Shown one piece after another: positions 23,513-32,463 of a DNA stretch of 61,715 bases. Under the pieces are notes generated by a model. The model worked only from the letters and a program-made list of their open reading frames with translations, did no database searches and was not told the DNA's origin. The stretch comes from a virus, in IMG/VR virus record IMGVR_UViG_3300021961_007533, positions 1 to 61,715 of that record. One strand, given 5' to 3'. Each line of letters opens with the position of its first letter. The stretch's first letter is position 1. The position numbers were made by a program, and so were the translations under genes.

Positions 23513-24574
23513 TTATTCTATTGTTTCAAATTTATTTAGTTGTTCTTCAAATGACTCTATTCTTTTACTAATCATATCTGAAAATGTTGTTATTACATCC
23601 ATCTTAAATTTCTCCATACTAGAATATGTATTCGCTGTGGATTCCATATCAGTATATAAATCTGGGCTAATATTATCTTCTAACCAATTTTGGATGAAAT
23701 CAGCAACAACATCAGCCATTGTATTTTTATTTGCAATCCAAATACCATTATTTTCACTTAACCATTCTGGTTGTAGATGCGGTAATACACCAATAACCGG
23801 AACTCCCATCTTCATTGACTCTAATGGGAAAGTACCAAATCCACTAGTTGGGTCAATCCAAACTGATAGGAAACTATCTTTCATCGCATTAGCGAATTCT
23901 TGTTCGCTTAATCCTCTCATATCTCTAAATGTAATCCATCTATATTGTGGAAACTTAACATAGAATTTTTTAATTAAATTTGTTGTATCTCGTTGATCTC
24001 TAGTATGAATTGAAATAACTGTCTTTGGTGGTAATTCTGGTTTAGTAAAACATTCACTAATTACTGGATTTATGACACTAAATGATGTTCTCCTCATAAT
24101 TTTACTAATGTAGTCCTCTTGTGATTTAGATGTTGTTAAACATTTAAGAAAACTTAGTTGATCCCAAGATTGCCCAGGTTGTAAAGTCTCAAACATATGG
24201 TCATAAGCCTGTGCTAGAACAATCTTACCACAAGGTAAATTTTTAACTTGTTCCATAATGTAACCAAATATTTCTGGGATAATTAACAAGTCGTCTGGGG
24301 AAATTTCAAGGTTACCATCATCAATTGCTTTATGCGGTAATTCTGTCATATACTCTTCACCTAACCAATCCTTAACTCCAAAATAATCTTTTGTTTCGTG
24401 TAAAATAATTGGATTATAACCATCTTCTTTTAAGATCATTGCCATTTGGTAAATAAACCTTAGAGACGCTCTAGCGTTTCCTTTAGTATCTTGTACCATA
24501 AAATACAACCTAGATTTTTTATCGCGCATATTCTGAATCGAGCGTTCTAATTTTTTTAATTGTTCTGCGTCCAT
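23513..24574 (-). CDS. GT-B glycosyltransferase (family 4-like)
   Basis: A 353-residue GT-B protein. The N-terminal half has RASLRFIYQMAMILKEDG and NPIILHETKDYF strands. The C-terminal half has PKTVISIHTRDQRDT and the donor-site motif DPTSGFGTFPLESMKMGVPV (about 267-286), where E282 lies in the E-x(7)-E-like position of family 4 enzymes. The start is preceded by a Lys/Arg-rich helix. It is the second of two transferases directly above the sigma factor gene. Substrate unknown. Confidence 0.75.
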   Translation of the reverse strand: MDAEQLKKLERSIQNMRDKKSRLYFMVQDTKGNARASLRFIYQMAMILKEDGYNPIILHETKDYFGVKDWLGEEYMTELPHKAIDDGNLEISPDDLLIIPEIFGYIMEQVKNLPCGKIVLAQAYDHMFETLQPGQSWDQLSFLKCLTTSKSQEDYISKIMRRTSFSVINPVISECFTKPELPPKTVISIHTRDQRDTTNLIKKFYVKFPQYRWITFRDMRGLSEQEFANAMKDSFLSVWIDPTSGFGTFPLESMKMGVPVIGVLPHLQPEWLSENNGIWIANKNTMADVVADFIQNWLEDNISPDLYTDMESTANTYSSMEKFKMDVITTFSDMISKRIESFEEQLNKFETIE

Positions 24575-24580
24575 AATTTT

Positions 24581-24835
24581 CTATATTTTTTTTATTATTT
24601 TTTTTAATAATAGTGAATTAAATGCAAATTTAAATGGTAAAGTTAGTTCACTACCTTTTAAACCTAAATTTTCATCCACTTCATTTGCTTCTGTTAAGAT
24701 AGTATCTAACATATTTTTTACTAATTCGTATTTAACGACATTAATCTGTGTTTCACCTGATGTACCAGTCATATTTACATAAACTTCGATTTCATCAAAA
24801 TCGATATAATACATTTCATTAAATAATTTAAACAT
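24581..24835 (-). CDS. Small hypothetical protein in the glycan/PhoH operon
   Basis: An 84-residue protein starting MFKLFNEMYYIDFDEIEVYV, with a beta-rich N-terminal half and a helical C-terminal half ending in KKIIKKI. It overlaps the HAD-like gene upstream by 8 bases and lies 6 bases before the GT-B gene. No family recognised. Confidence 0.6.
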   Translation of the reverse strand: MFKLFNEMYYIDFDEIEVYVNMTGTSGETQINVVKYELVKNMLDTILTEANEVDENLGLKGSELTLPFKFAFNSLLLKKIIKKI

Positions 24836-25499
24836 TTACATTCATATTTTTTATTACATCATCTAGTTCATTTAATGTATCAATATTAAAATTAGATGAT
24901 ATGGTTTTATTGTATTTTGTGTTATACTTTATAACAACTTTATTATCTGGTATATCTAATAATAGATCTGGATTTGCCGTAAGTAAAACATCAAGGGATT
25001 CCCACATATTATTTTTAGTTATTTCACTATAAAAGAATACTGATTCTATTAGACAACCAAATTTAGATAGGAAGAACAATGATGCTGGTTTTGATTTTCC
25101 CATCTCATTTGAAATAATCTTAATATCCATATTATCTCTATTATTGTAGTAAAAATCATTAAGGACATTAAACGAATTAAGTTCCGTTGATGGGGCATGT
25201 CCAAAAAGCTCCATAGTATATTCTTCATACATAAATGAAAATAAATCTTCTTGACTTGGAAATGCAAAGTGATTCATTAGATTGTTTGTGTCAACATCAC
25301 TTAAAATTTTATACTCAAAACTCTGTTCTGTTATGGTTTTTGTAAGTCCACTAATTTCATTTGTTTCACCAGAAAATGATAAATCATACGTTTGTATTTC
25401 ATCATCACCCTTATCAATTAAATGTTTTTCGTATATCTGTTCGAACTTAAGATATGTATCCCTTAAGACACCATTAAGATCAATCCCTATTCTCATCAT
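24828..25499 (-). CDS. HAD-like protein with altered catalytic motif
   Basis: A 223-residue protein starting MMRIGIDLNGVLRDTYLKFE. The first motif resembles the DxDGVxxD of HAD phosphatases and 5'-deoxynucleotidases, but the second Asp is replaced by Asn (D7-L-N9). Downstream, IKIISNEMGKSKPASLFFLS (about 145-164) provides the Ser/Lys-like motifs II/III, and DVLLTANPDLLLD (about 188) the acidic motif. Loss of the general acid/base Asp would lower or abolish phosphatase activity, so it may bind rather than hydrolyse nucleotides or sugar phosphates. It overlaps PhoH by 20 bases. Confidence 0.65.
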   Translation of the reverse strand: MMRIGIDLNGVLRDTYLKFEQIYEKHLIDKGDDEIQTYDLSFSGETNEISGLTKTITEQSFEYKILSDVDTNNLMNHFAFPSQEDLFSFMYEEYTMELFGHAPSTELNSFNVLNDFYYNNRDNMDIKIISNEMGKSKPASLFFLSKFGCLIESVFFYSEITKNNMWESLDVLLTANPDLLLDIPDNKVVIKYNTKYNKTISSNFNIDTLNELDDVIKNMNVNV

Positions 25500-26196
25500 A
25501 CTTCTCTAATATTTTACTAATTAATGGGTTACGAACAACATCTTTACCATTAAATTCAAAAACACCAACTCTAGCAACGTCTTTAAATTTTTGTAGTGCG
25601 TCATAAAGACCTGAATGTTTTTTATCCTTATACCGGTCAGTCTGTTCGATATCACCAGATATAAAGAATTTACTATTAAACCCAATTCTTGTCAATAGTA
25701 ATTTCATCTGATTTGGACTTGCGTTTTGAGCCTCCTCAAAAATTAGAATTGAATTATCAATATTCATTCCTCTCATATAAGCAAGAGCAAAGACCTCAAT
25801 AACCTCAATTTCTTTTAGTTTTTCTCTAGCCTCTTTACCAATAATCTTATTTAGTAGATAATATGACGGGAAAATGTATGGATCTAATTTTTCTTCTAAT
25901 CCACCTGGTAGAGAACCTAATTTTTCTTCCGCCTCAACCGCAGGTCTAACGATTATAATTTTCTCATATGAATTATTTTGGTCCACTAACAAATCAATTG
26001 CTGCTTTCATTGCGATATACGATTTACCAACACCAGCTGGGCCCGAACATATTGTTATCTCATTGGTTTTTAATGTATCGTAATATTCTTCTTGATTTGA
26101 TGTTAAAAACTTGTTCCTTTGTTTCTTTTTAATTATTAAATTAATTAGGTCTTTTTTTGATGATGTACCATCATTTTGATTTTTCTTTGTTGTCAT
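25480..26196 (-). CDS. phoH: PhoH-like P-loop ATPase
   Basis: A 238-residue PhoH-family protein, common in T4-like and marine phages. Visible motifs: Walker A GPAGVGKSYIA (about 56-66), IIVRPAVEAEEKLGSLPGG (about 95-113), Walker B SILIFEEAQNASPNQMK (about 151-167) and FISGDIEQTD (about 180). The N-terminus is a basic extension typical of cytosolic PhoH. The role in phages is uncertain; RNA helicase/ribonuclease-linked and phosphate-stress functions have been proposed for the family. It leads a group of overlapping genes, 6 bases downstream of the GMD gene. Confidence 0.92.
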   Translation of the reverse strand: MTTKKNQNDGTSSKKDLINLIIKKKQRNKFLTSNQEEYYDTLKTNEITICSGPAGVGKSYIAMKAAIDLLVDQNNSYEKIIIVRPAVEAEEKLGSLPGGLEEKLDPYIFPSYYLLNKIIGKEAREKLKEIEVIEVFALAYMRGMNIDNSILIFEEAQNASPNQMKLLLTRIGFNSKFFISGDIEQTDRYKDKKHSGLYDALQKFKDVARVGVFEFNGKDVVRNPLISKILEKYDENRD

Positions 26197-26202
26197 ATAT
26201 TT

Positions 26203-27174
26203 TTATTTATTATAATAATTTAACCAGTAGGAAATCATCTCATCTAACATAGACTCAAATGTGTACTCAGGTTCCCATAATAATTCTTTCCTTAATTTTG
26301 TAGAGTCCCCTTTAAGGTTTTCTAATTCCTCTGGTCTCATATGTTTTTCATCTATCTTAATATAATCTAAATAGTTTAAATCTAATTCGTCAAAAACGTA
26401 CTTACATAAATCCATAACAGAATGTGAAATACCTGTGGCGCATACATAATCATCTGGTTTATCTGTTTGTAACATCATCCACATTGCCCTCACATAGTCT
26501 TTGGCATGTCCCCAGTCTCTTGTTGCAGATAAATTACCTATTGATAGTTTTTCTTGTAAACCTAATTTAATTCTTACCGCTGCTTTAACCACCTTATTAG
26601 TTACAAAGTTTGTTCCTCTTCTTGGTGATTCATGGTTAAAAAGAATCCCATTCCATATTTTCATACCATAAGAATTTCTATAATTTCTTGTTATATTGTA
26701 TGAAAATACTTTAGCGCACCCATATGGTGAAACAGGGTTCATAGGAGTTGTTTCTCTTTGATAACCATCACTATCAATGTTATTACCAAACATTTCTGAT
26801 GAAGAAGCCTGGTATACCTTAGATTTAGGTGATACCATTCTAATCGCTTCTAACAAATTAAGTACACCTAATCCAGTTGCGTTTGCGGTATATATTGGCT
26901 GATCAAAACTAACCTTAACGTGTGATTGTGCCGCCAAGTTATATATTTCATTAGGTTGTATTTTTTGTAATACACTAACTAGTGAAGCCATATCAGTTAA
27001 ATCGGCATATTCTAAATTAATTTTATCAAAAATATGATCTATTCTAACTGATTGTGTTTCTGATACAGAATTTCTTTTTACAATACCCCACACTTCATAA
27101 CCTTTATCTAAAAGAAATTCAGCTAAGTATGAACCGTCTTGTCCATTTATACCTGTTATTAAAGCTTTTTTCAT
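26203..27174 (-). CDS. gmd: GDP-mannose 4,6-dehydratase
   Basis: A 323-residue extended SDR enzyme converting GDP-D-mannose to GDP-4-keto-6-deoxy-D-mannose. The NAD(P)-binding motif is TGINGQDGSYLAEFLLDKG (about 7-25), typical of GMD. Further motifs are NLAAQSHVKVSFDQP (about 79-93), SSSEMFG (about 124-130), the catalytic YGCAK (about 151-155), and NHESPRRGTNFVT (about 180-192). Length is slightly below the usual 340-370. It overlaps the ColD-like gene by 4 bases, so both act on the same intermediate. Confidence 0.93.
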   Translation of the reverse strand: MKKALITGINGQDGSYLAEFLLDKGYEVWGIVKRNSVSETQSVRIDHIFDKINLEYADLTDMASLVSVLQKIQPNEIYNLAAQSHVKVSFDQPIYTANATGLGVLNLLEAIRMVSPKSKVYQASSSEMFGNNIDSDGYQRETTPMNPVSPYGCAKVFSYNITRNYRNSYGMKIWNGILFNHESPRRGTNFVTNKVVKAAVRIKLGLQEKLSIGNLSATRDWGHAKDYVRAMWMMLQTDKPDDYVCATGISHSVMDLCKYVFDELDLNYLDYIKIDEKHMRPEELENLKGDSTKLRKELLWEPEYTFESMLDEMISYWLNYYNK

Positions 27175-28346
27175 GTTTGGTACGCAAAGTTTAAAATTCT
27201 TGTTATTGTGTTAATGTCGGTTTCAGATAAGTCTTGGTGGTTTGGTACGTAGAAACCGTATTTATCTATTAGTTCACAGTTGGGTAAATCTTTTTGATCT
27301 TTATCCCACATAGGTTTATTTGCCATATTACCAGCGATTAAAGGTCTAACTTCAATATTAGATTCCTGTAGGGCTTTAACTAAGTAATTTCTTTCATTAT
27401 GGATTACTGGTATGGCAAAACTAGAAACGTAGTCACCCTCACGTTCAACCAACCGTAACTTACTGGTTAACATTAAATCTTTATATTTAAAGAAATTATT
27501 TCTTCTCTTTTCACTATACTCATCCAACCTATCAATAGCCTTAAGACCAATAAAAGCTTGTAGGTCTGTAGAACGTAGATTCATACCAGGTACATAGAAA
27601 TTATATAAGGCTTCAAAATCCGAACACCCATACTCTTCTCTAAGTTCCTTTTGTTTCCACTCAGGTAAATCCCTATCCCAACCATGACTTCTCATCATCA
27701 ACAACAAGTGATAGAAATCCTCATCATCTGTGTTAATGAAACCACCCTCAATAGTGGATAAGTGGTGCCCGAAATACATTGAAAAGAATGAAGCAAACCC
27801 AAAACTACCTAGATACTTACCTTGGTATTTAGACCCCATACTCTCACACACATCTTCTAATAACAATACACCATATTCTTCACATAAACGAAGAACTTCA
27901 TCCATTTGTGGTACTAAGCCTAGTGGAGAAACCAAAATCATAACTGACGGATTATGTTCCACAAATAATGATTCTAGATGGTTTAAATCACAAGAAAGAT
28001 CAGTTAAATTACAATCACACATAACTGTGTCGTAACCTAACAACATAGGTGAGCTAACATCCGTAGCCCAACTTAAAGCTGGTACCACGATTTTGTTGTT
28101 TTTTAATTTTCCTAATTGTTTTAATGCTGCTAATGTTAATAAGATTGACGATGAACCAGAATTCACAAACACCGAATACTTGGTACCAATCTTTTTAGCC
28201 CATTTTTTTTCCAATTCCCAAGTTAATTCACCCTTAGTGAGTCTTGGGATTTCATCTTGGGATAACCATTCAACTAAACTATTGATGTCATCTCTATTGA
28301 TTGTATCACTTACTAATTTTATCATATACTTTTTTAATTCCTTCAC
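27171..28346 (-). CDS. colD: GDP-4-keto-6-deoxy-D-mannose 3-dehydratase, ColD-type
   Basis: A 391-residue DegT/DnrJ/EryC1-fold PLP protein. The usual PLP-binding lysine is replaced by His: MYFGHHLSTIEGG places His194 where aminotransferases have Lys. This is the diagnostic change of ColD, whose catalytic base is His188 in E. coli. Other ColD-like features are LLLEDVCESMGS with the PLP-pyridine Asp165, MMRSHGWDRDLP (about 219-230), EVRPLIAGNM (about 331-340), and FYVPNHQDL (about 366). ColD removes the 3-hydroxyl en route to GDP-colitose. The adjacent GMD provides its substrate. The first 41 bases overlap the next gene; an internal Met8 start is possible. Confidence 0.82.
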   Translation of the reverse strand: MKELKKYMIKLVSDTINRDDINSLVEWLSQDEIPRLTKGELTWELEKKWAKKIGTKYSVFVNSGSSSILLTLAALKQLGKLKNNKIVVPALSWATDVSSPMLLGYDTVMCDCNLTDLSCDLNHLESLFVEHNPSVMILVSPLGLVPQMDEVLRLCEEYGVLLLEDVCESMGSKYQGKYLGSFGFASFFSMYFGHHLSTIEGGFINTDDEDFYHLLLMMRSHGWDRDLPEWKQKELREEYGCSDFEALYNFYVPGMNLRSTDLQAFIGLKAIDRLDEYSEKRRNNFFKYKDLMLTSKLRLVEREGDYVSSFAIPVIHNERNYLVKALQESNIEVRPLIAGNMANKPMWDKDQKDLPNCELIDKYGFYVPNHQDLSETDINTITRILNFAYQT

Positions 28347-29208
28347 TTAAAGATATTGTCTTAAAGTCAGGAAGTAAATTCTTAAGTTTATCAATTGATA
28401 CATCTTTTCTATATTGACCATCAGGTTTTGTTGAGTCGAAAATAATTTTGGTTTTGGGTAATCCACAAGAATTTAAAGCAATTTCAGCAATCCCCTTTAT
28501 TGATAAGTTATCTTCTGTTGCTACATTAAAATTTTCGTATATACCTCTTTCTAAACACTCATTAATAACCCAGGCTAAGTCATCTGAATGTATAAACTGC
28601 CTTAAAGGATTACCAGTACCAAATAATTCTAACTGATTACTACCTTCTTCCTCCATTTTAACTATTTTCTTAACTAAGGCAGCAATAAAATGACTATTCT
28701 TCCCAAATTTATCGTTCTCACCATATAAGTTACAAGGTATTAGGTATTGATATTTGGTTCCATATTGTTCGTTACAAGCGTCAATGTGTACAGCCAAACA
28801 TCTTTTAGCGTAACCATATGAGAAGTTTGTTGGGGTGGGTGGTCCTTGATGTAACATCTCTTCAGTCATTGGATATTCCTCTACTTTATTGGGGTAAATA
28901 CAAGTACTTAATATACCAATAAACCTTTTAACACCTGTAATTCTAGACCACTTAACTATATTAGTGTTCATTTGTATGTTATCTACAAAATACGTATCAG
29001 GGTTTTCTATGTTATCAATAATACCACCAACCTTAGCTGCTAAATGTATAACAACATCAAAATTGTTTCTACTCATTAATAAGGCTACTTCATTTTCATT
29101 GGTTAAATCACAATCTTTAGAGGATAGGTATGTGGCGTTAGGTAAAAACTTTTTTAAAGACTTACCAACCATTCCAGATCCACCAGTAACTAAAATCTTT
29201 TTACTCAT
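28306..29208 (-). CDS. GDP-L-fucose synthase / GDP-L-colitose synthase (ColC)-like epimerase-reductase
   Basis: A 300-residue extended SDR. Motifs: TGGSGMVGKSLKKFLP (about 8-23), HLAAKVGGI (about 56-64), LSTCIYPNK with the epimerisation Cys (about 101-109), FSYGYAKR with catalytic Tyr/Lys (about 129-136) and PCNLYGENDKFG with His further on (about 158-169 and about 174). It carries out 3,5- or 5-epimerisation and 4-reduction of a GDP-4-keto-6-deoxy sugar. Next to a ColD-type enzyme it may act as ColC, otherwise as fucose synthase; sequence alone cannot decide. It overlaps both neighbours. Confidence 0.85.
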   Translation of the reverse strand: MSKKILVTGGSGMVGKSLKKFLPNATYLSSKDCDLTNENEVALLMSRNNFDVVIHLAAKVGGIIDNIENPDTYFVDNIQMNTNIVKWSRITGVKRFIGILSTCIYPNKVEEYPMTEEMLHQGPPTPTNFSYGYAKRCLAVHIDACNEQYGTKYQYLIPCNLYGENDKFGKNSHFIAALVKKIVKMEEEGSNQLELFGTGNPLRQFIHSDDLAWVINECLERGIYENFNVATEDNLSIKGIAEIALNSCGLPKTKIIFDSTKPDGQYRKDVSIDKLKNLLPDFKTISLSEGIKKVYDKISK

Positions 29209-29962
29209 TTGTACTATTTTTAATAAATTCTAGATAATCGACATAAGGAAAAATTCCATTAACTCTTGACCCATCGGTACATGAGTTAATATTAACTTTA
29301 ATTCTCTTTCCTAGCTTAGCTATATTTTGATATGGCGACAAGTCATTACCAGCAACACCGGTTAAATTACTTTTAGAGGTCATATGACCCTTTCCATGGT
29401 AATTACTAATATAATGGTTTGGATCATTATCTGATGTGAATATCACCTTTGGTTTACCTTTATGCTCTCCTTCGGTATAAACACCATCAACCCTAACGTC
29501 TATTCTTGGGGCATATCTGGCGTCAACACCAACTAACCCTATGTTGTCATAACCCAACATAATTGCTATTTGTATTACATATGCTGTAACACTGTATTGT
29601 ATTGGTAGATTGTTAATTTTATTTGGTATTTTATTTTCCCACTCATTAAACTTAACGTAACTACCAAATCCAGTAACCACACTAACTCGTTCATCATCAA
29701 TTTGAGCAAACTTAAAATCGTCTTTAAGATCACATAGGAAAAATTTCTTAATGTATTTATTAGTCTTAACCAACTCCTTAATATCATCAACTAAAAACCT
29801 AGTAGAATTACCATCGATAATACAGTAATATGTTGGACTAAAGCCCCATTCATCATAAGACATAAACGCACCATTAACTGAGAATGTATCGATACCTTTT
29901 AATTTATCAATATCTATTTTATTCAACGATGGACCATTACCCATTATTATACAACTCTTCAT
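29201..29962 (-). CDS. GT42/DUF115-type putative glycosyltransferase
   Basis: A 253-residue protein. The start CIIMGNGPSLNKIDIDKL closely resembles the opening of Campylobacter Cst-type (GT42) sialyltransferases and of DUF115 (Maf-like) proteins. VTAYVIQIAIMLGYDNIGLV (about 125-144) followed by GVDARY fits their second nucleotide-binding strand. NHYISNYHGKGH (about 183-194) places His near the GT42 catalytic His. GT42 enzymes use CMP-activated acids such as sialic acid. It overlaps the neighbouring GT10 gene by 4 bases. A DUF115-only function is the main alternative. Confidence 0.65.
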   Translation of the reverse strand: MKSCIIMGNGPSLNKIDIDKLKGIDTFSVNGAFMSYDEWGFSPTYYCIIDGNSTRFLVDDIKELVKTNKYIKKFFLCDLKDDFKFAQIDDERVSVVTGFGSYVKFNEWENKIPNKINNLPIQYSVTAYVIQIAIMLGYDNIGLVGVDARYAPRIDVRVDGVYTEGEHKGKPKVIFTSDNDPNHYISNYHGKGHMTSKSNLTGVAGNDLSPYQNIAKLGKRIKVNINSCTDGSRVNGIFPYVDYLEFIKNSTNE

Positions 29963-30777
29963 TCCTTAATTTTTTTATAAACCCATTCATCCGGTAATAA
30001 GAATTCCTTAGCCTTAGCAAGGTTAGCCTTGATATATGGTAGCATTTCATTATATCTTTCTTCTGTTAAACTATTAACTAAACCTAGTACATTTGAGATG
30101 TCTTCAATATTATCAACAATAATAAAGCCTCTAGTGTCGAAGAAATCACCTATTGATGGACAACCCCAATATATTGGGACAGTTCCAGTTACTAAACAAT
30201 CGATAAGTTTTTCAGTAAACCAATAATCACGTTTACAGTTTTCAATAACAATATGGAACATATAATCTTTAAGACCATCTAATTTATAAACTAATGGATT
30301 GTACTTTCTACCATATACATCAAAATTAGTTAGGTGTCTATGTGTACTAATTACTTGATGTCTTAACTTATGACCGCTAGTTTCGGTCTTGTTAGATGCT
30401 ATGATACTAATAAATTTTGACTTTGGCCACATTCTTTGGTCTTCTAGTTTAATCCAACAACAACCAAATGGAACAAAAGTATATGGACTACCTAAGTCTA
30501 GTAATGTTTTTTCGTGTGTAAAAACCTTATAAAAAAAATGTTCATTTTGTTTAATTATACTATAATTTTTAGGTGAAATATCAACAGGCTCTATTAACCA
30601 CGCATAGTTTTTACCAATATCGTTTTTTTTAACAAGATTAAGAGTCATATCGGTATAAACTATATCACCACTAATGTTATTTCTATCCCACACAAACTGT
30701 TTTGATGTTTGAAAGTCGCTACAGTACCCTAATTTCGAATGACTAAAAGATTTATCAACAATACTTATTTTATCCAT
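29959..30777 (-). CDS. Glycosyltransferase family 10 (alpha-1,3-fucosyltransferase-like)
   Basis: A 272-residue GT10 protein. The family signature is clear: DYMFHIVIENCKRDYWFTEK then LIDCLVTGTVPIYWG (about 172-207), the GDP-fucose-binding motif of bacterial alpha-1,3/4-fucosyltransferases. WLIEPVDISP in the N-terminal acceptor domain also fits. It uses GDP-L-fucose or a related GDP-deoxy sugar such as colitose, which the neighbouring GMD/ColD/ColC-like genes can supply. Shorter than eukaryotic enzymes and without a signal anchor, so it is cytosolic. Confidence 0.88.
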   Translation of the reverse strand: MDKISIVDKSFSHSKLGYCSDFQTSKQFVWDRNNISGDIVYTDMTLNLVKKNDIGKNYAWLIEPVDISPKNYSIIKQNEHFFYKVFTHEKTLLDLGSPYTFVPFGCCWIKLEDQRMWPKSKFISIIASNKTETSGHKLRHQVISTHRHLTNFDVYGRKYNPLVYKLDGLKDYMFHIVIENCKRDYWFTEKLIDCLVTGTVPIYWGCPSIGDFFDTRGFIIVDNIEDISNVLGLVNSLTEERYNEMLPYIKANLAKAKEFLLPDEWVYKKIKE

Positions 30778-31783
30778 TTAAATAATCTTTTAATATTTCT
30801 TTAATTATATTTGGGTTTTCTTGTGTTAGAAACATATTACCAAGACCTTTGGTTAAAACTAACCCAAAAGTTAGGTCTATGTTTTTCTTGTCTTTACTTA
30901 AAGCATTCATCATATCATCTAATTCGATATGTGGTAATTCCTTTATTTTATGTACGTACTTTAAAACATCGTACATTTCATCGTACTCTTCTTTATTTAT
31001 ATACCCTAGACTCATTGAAACGTAGTTAGACATATCCATACCATATGAAACAGCAATTCCATGTGGAATATCATAACTTGTTATCGACTCAATTGCATGA
31101 CCAAAAGAATGTCCATAATTAAAAACACGTCTAGGGCCAATATCAAATTCATCAATCTCAACCATACGTTTTTTAATTTTTAAACTATGTTGTATTAGTG
31201 ATTTTACGTCAAGTTGATCTATATTGAATAAATAATCTCTAAAAAAGTCAAATGACTCTTTACCATCTATAAAAAAATAATGCGCCATTTCACCTATACC
31301 TGAATACGTTTGTAGTGTTGTTAGAGTTTTTAGAAAATTAGTATCTATTATGATTTTATGTGGTGGATAAAATCCGCCTATTTGATTTTTATACTCACCA
31401 AAATTTATAGATGTCTTACCTCCAATACAACTATCACCTTGAGCTAATAATGTTGTTGGGAAGAAAACCCATTTAACACCTCTATAAAGAATTGAGGATA
31501 TAAAACCTGATATATCTTGTACCACGCCACCACCTATTGCTATAATTTTATTGTTCTTTCTAAACCCACATTCAATAATATTATTAATTATTGATGTTAT
31601 GTAACTATATTCTTTACTACGTTCAGTGGCGTCTACAACAAATTTTGGGTTGTCTTGTATAACTTTCCAAAAATCACCTAATAGATTACCATCAACAATT
31701 ATATAATCACCTTTATCCACTTCTATATCATTTATAGAACCAAACTCAACCATATAATTATGTACACTAGATTTTATTTCCAT
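30770..31783 (-). CDS. Sugar phosphate cyclase of the 3-dehydroquinate synthase superfamily
   Basis: A 337-residue protein with clear DHQS-type motifs: GGGVVQDISGF (84-94, NAD-binding), FPTTLLAQGDSCIGGKTSIN (108-127), SGIGEMAHYF (161-170), and RRVFNYGHSFGHAIE (218-232), then PHGIAVSYGM. The metal ligands appear kept as E165, H225/H229 and H241. In DHQS the GxAExxKY motif has Lys; here it is His168. The neighbours are a GmhA-like SIS isomerase, an SDR and a CMP-sugar synthetase rather than shikimate genes. I infer cyclisation of a heptulose phosphate (as in valiolone-type synthases) or a related sugar, not shikimate synthesis. Confidence 0.82.
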   Translation of the reverse strand: MEIKSSVHNYMVEFGSINDIEVDKGDYIIVDGNLLGDFWKVIQDNPKFVVDATERSKEYSYITSIINNIIECGFRKNNKIIAIGGGVVQDISGFISSILYRGVKWVFFPTTLLAQGDSCIGGKTSINFGEYKNQIGGFYPPHKIIIDTNFLKTLTTLQTYSGIGEMAHYFFIDGKESFDFFRDYLFNIDQLDVKSLIQHSLKIKKRMVEIDEFDIGPRRVFNYGHSFGHAIESITSYDIPHGIAVSYGMDMSNYVSMSLGYINKEEYDEMYDVLKYVHKIKELPHIELDDMMNALSKDKKNIDLTFGLVLTKGLGNMFLTQENPNIIKEILKDYLNG

Positions 31784-32463
31784 TACATATTAATTGTATA
31801 TCCACCATCAACCACTATGTTTTGTCCTGTAACATACGTGTTTAAGTCACTAACAAAAAAACTAACTAAATTTGCTATATCCTCCACTTCGCCAAACCGG
31901 TTCATAGGGATTCTTTCAACTAGGTAGTCTTTATCTGATTGAGTTAACATTGAATCGGTTAATTCTGTATTGGTAAATCCTGGTGATATAGAATTAACTA
32001 AAATACCATATGGTGCCAAATCACAAGCCATAGTTCTAGTCATACCATTTAAACCACTTTTAGATGTGGTATAGGACAATCTTCCTTGGGAAGAACCAGT
32101 TCCTTTTATTGATGATATGTTTACTATTCTACCATACCCTCTTTTTTTCATACCCTCACAAACAACTTGAGTCACTCTAAAAGGTCCATATAGGTTAACT
32201 TTCTGTACTTTGTCGAAATCTTCGTAAGAAACATCACCGATAAAATTATTAATACATATACCAGCGTTGTTTACTAATATATCAATATCAGTGTCTTTGA
32301 TTTTATCTAAGAAGTTTTTAGTGGATTCTTCATTTGAAAAATCCACTTCACTAGTACTAGTTCGTATAACTTTAGCACCATAAGATTCTAGTTTATCACT
32401 AATGGCTTTACCTATGCCTCTAGAACCACCAGTTACTAACGCCTTTTTTCCATTTAAATTCAT
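31783..32463 (-). CDS. Short-chain dehydrogenase/reductase (FabG-like)
   Basis: A 226-residue classical SDR. Motifs: VTGGSRGIGKAISDKL (about 9-24, NAD(P)-binding), NNAGICI (about 65), SSIKGTG (about 118) and the catalytic YTTSK (about 131-135), then NSISPGFTNTEL. It lies between the SIS isomerase and the cyclase, sharing a base with each, so it probably acts on their intermediate, for example reducing a keto cyclitol. It is not a fatty-acid gene by context; the substrate is unknown. Confidence 0.87.
   Translation of the reverse strand: MNLNGKKALVTGGSRGIGKAISDKLESYGAKVIRTSTSEVDFSNEESTKNFLDKIKDTDIDILVNNAGICINNFIGDVSYEDFDKVQKVNLYGPFRVTQVVCEGMKKRGYGRIVNISSIKGTGSSQGRLSYTTSKSGLNGMTRTMACDLAPYGILVNSISPGFTNTELTDSMLTQSDKDYLVERIPMNRFGEVEDIANLVSFFVSDLNTYVTGQNIVVDGGYTINM

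Noticed and set aside
30770-31783. Shikimate-pathway 3-dehydroquinate synthase
   Set aside because: Context has no aromatic biosynthesis genes, and the Lys in GxAExxKY is His; the superfamily is certain, the DHQS reaction is not.
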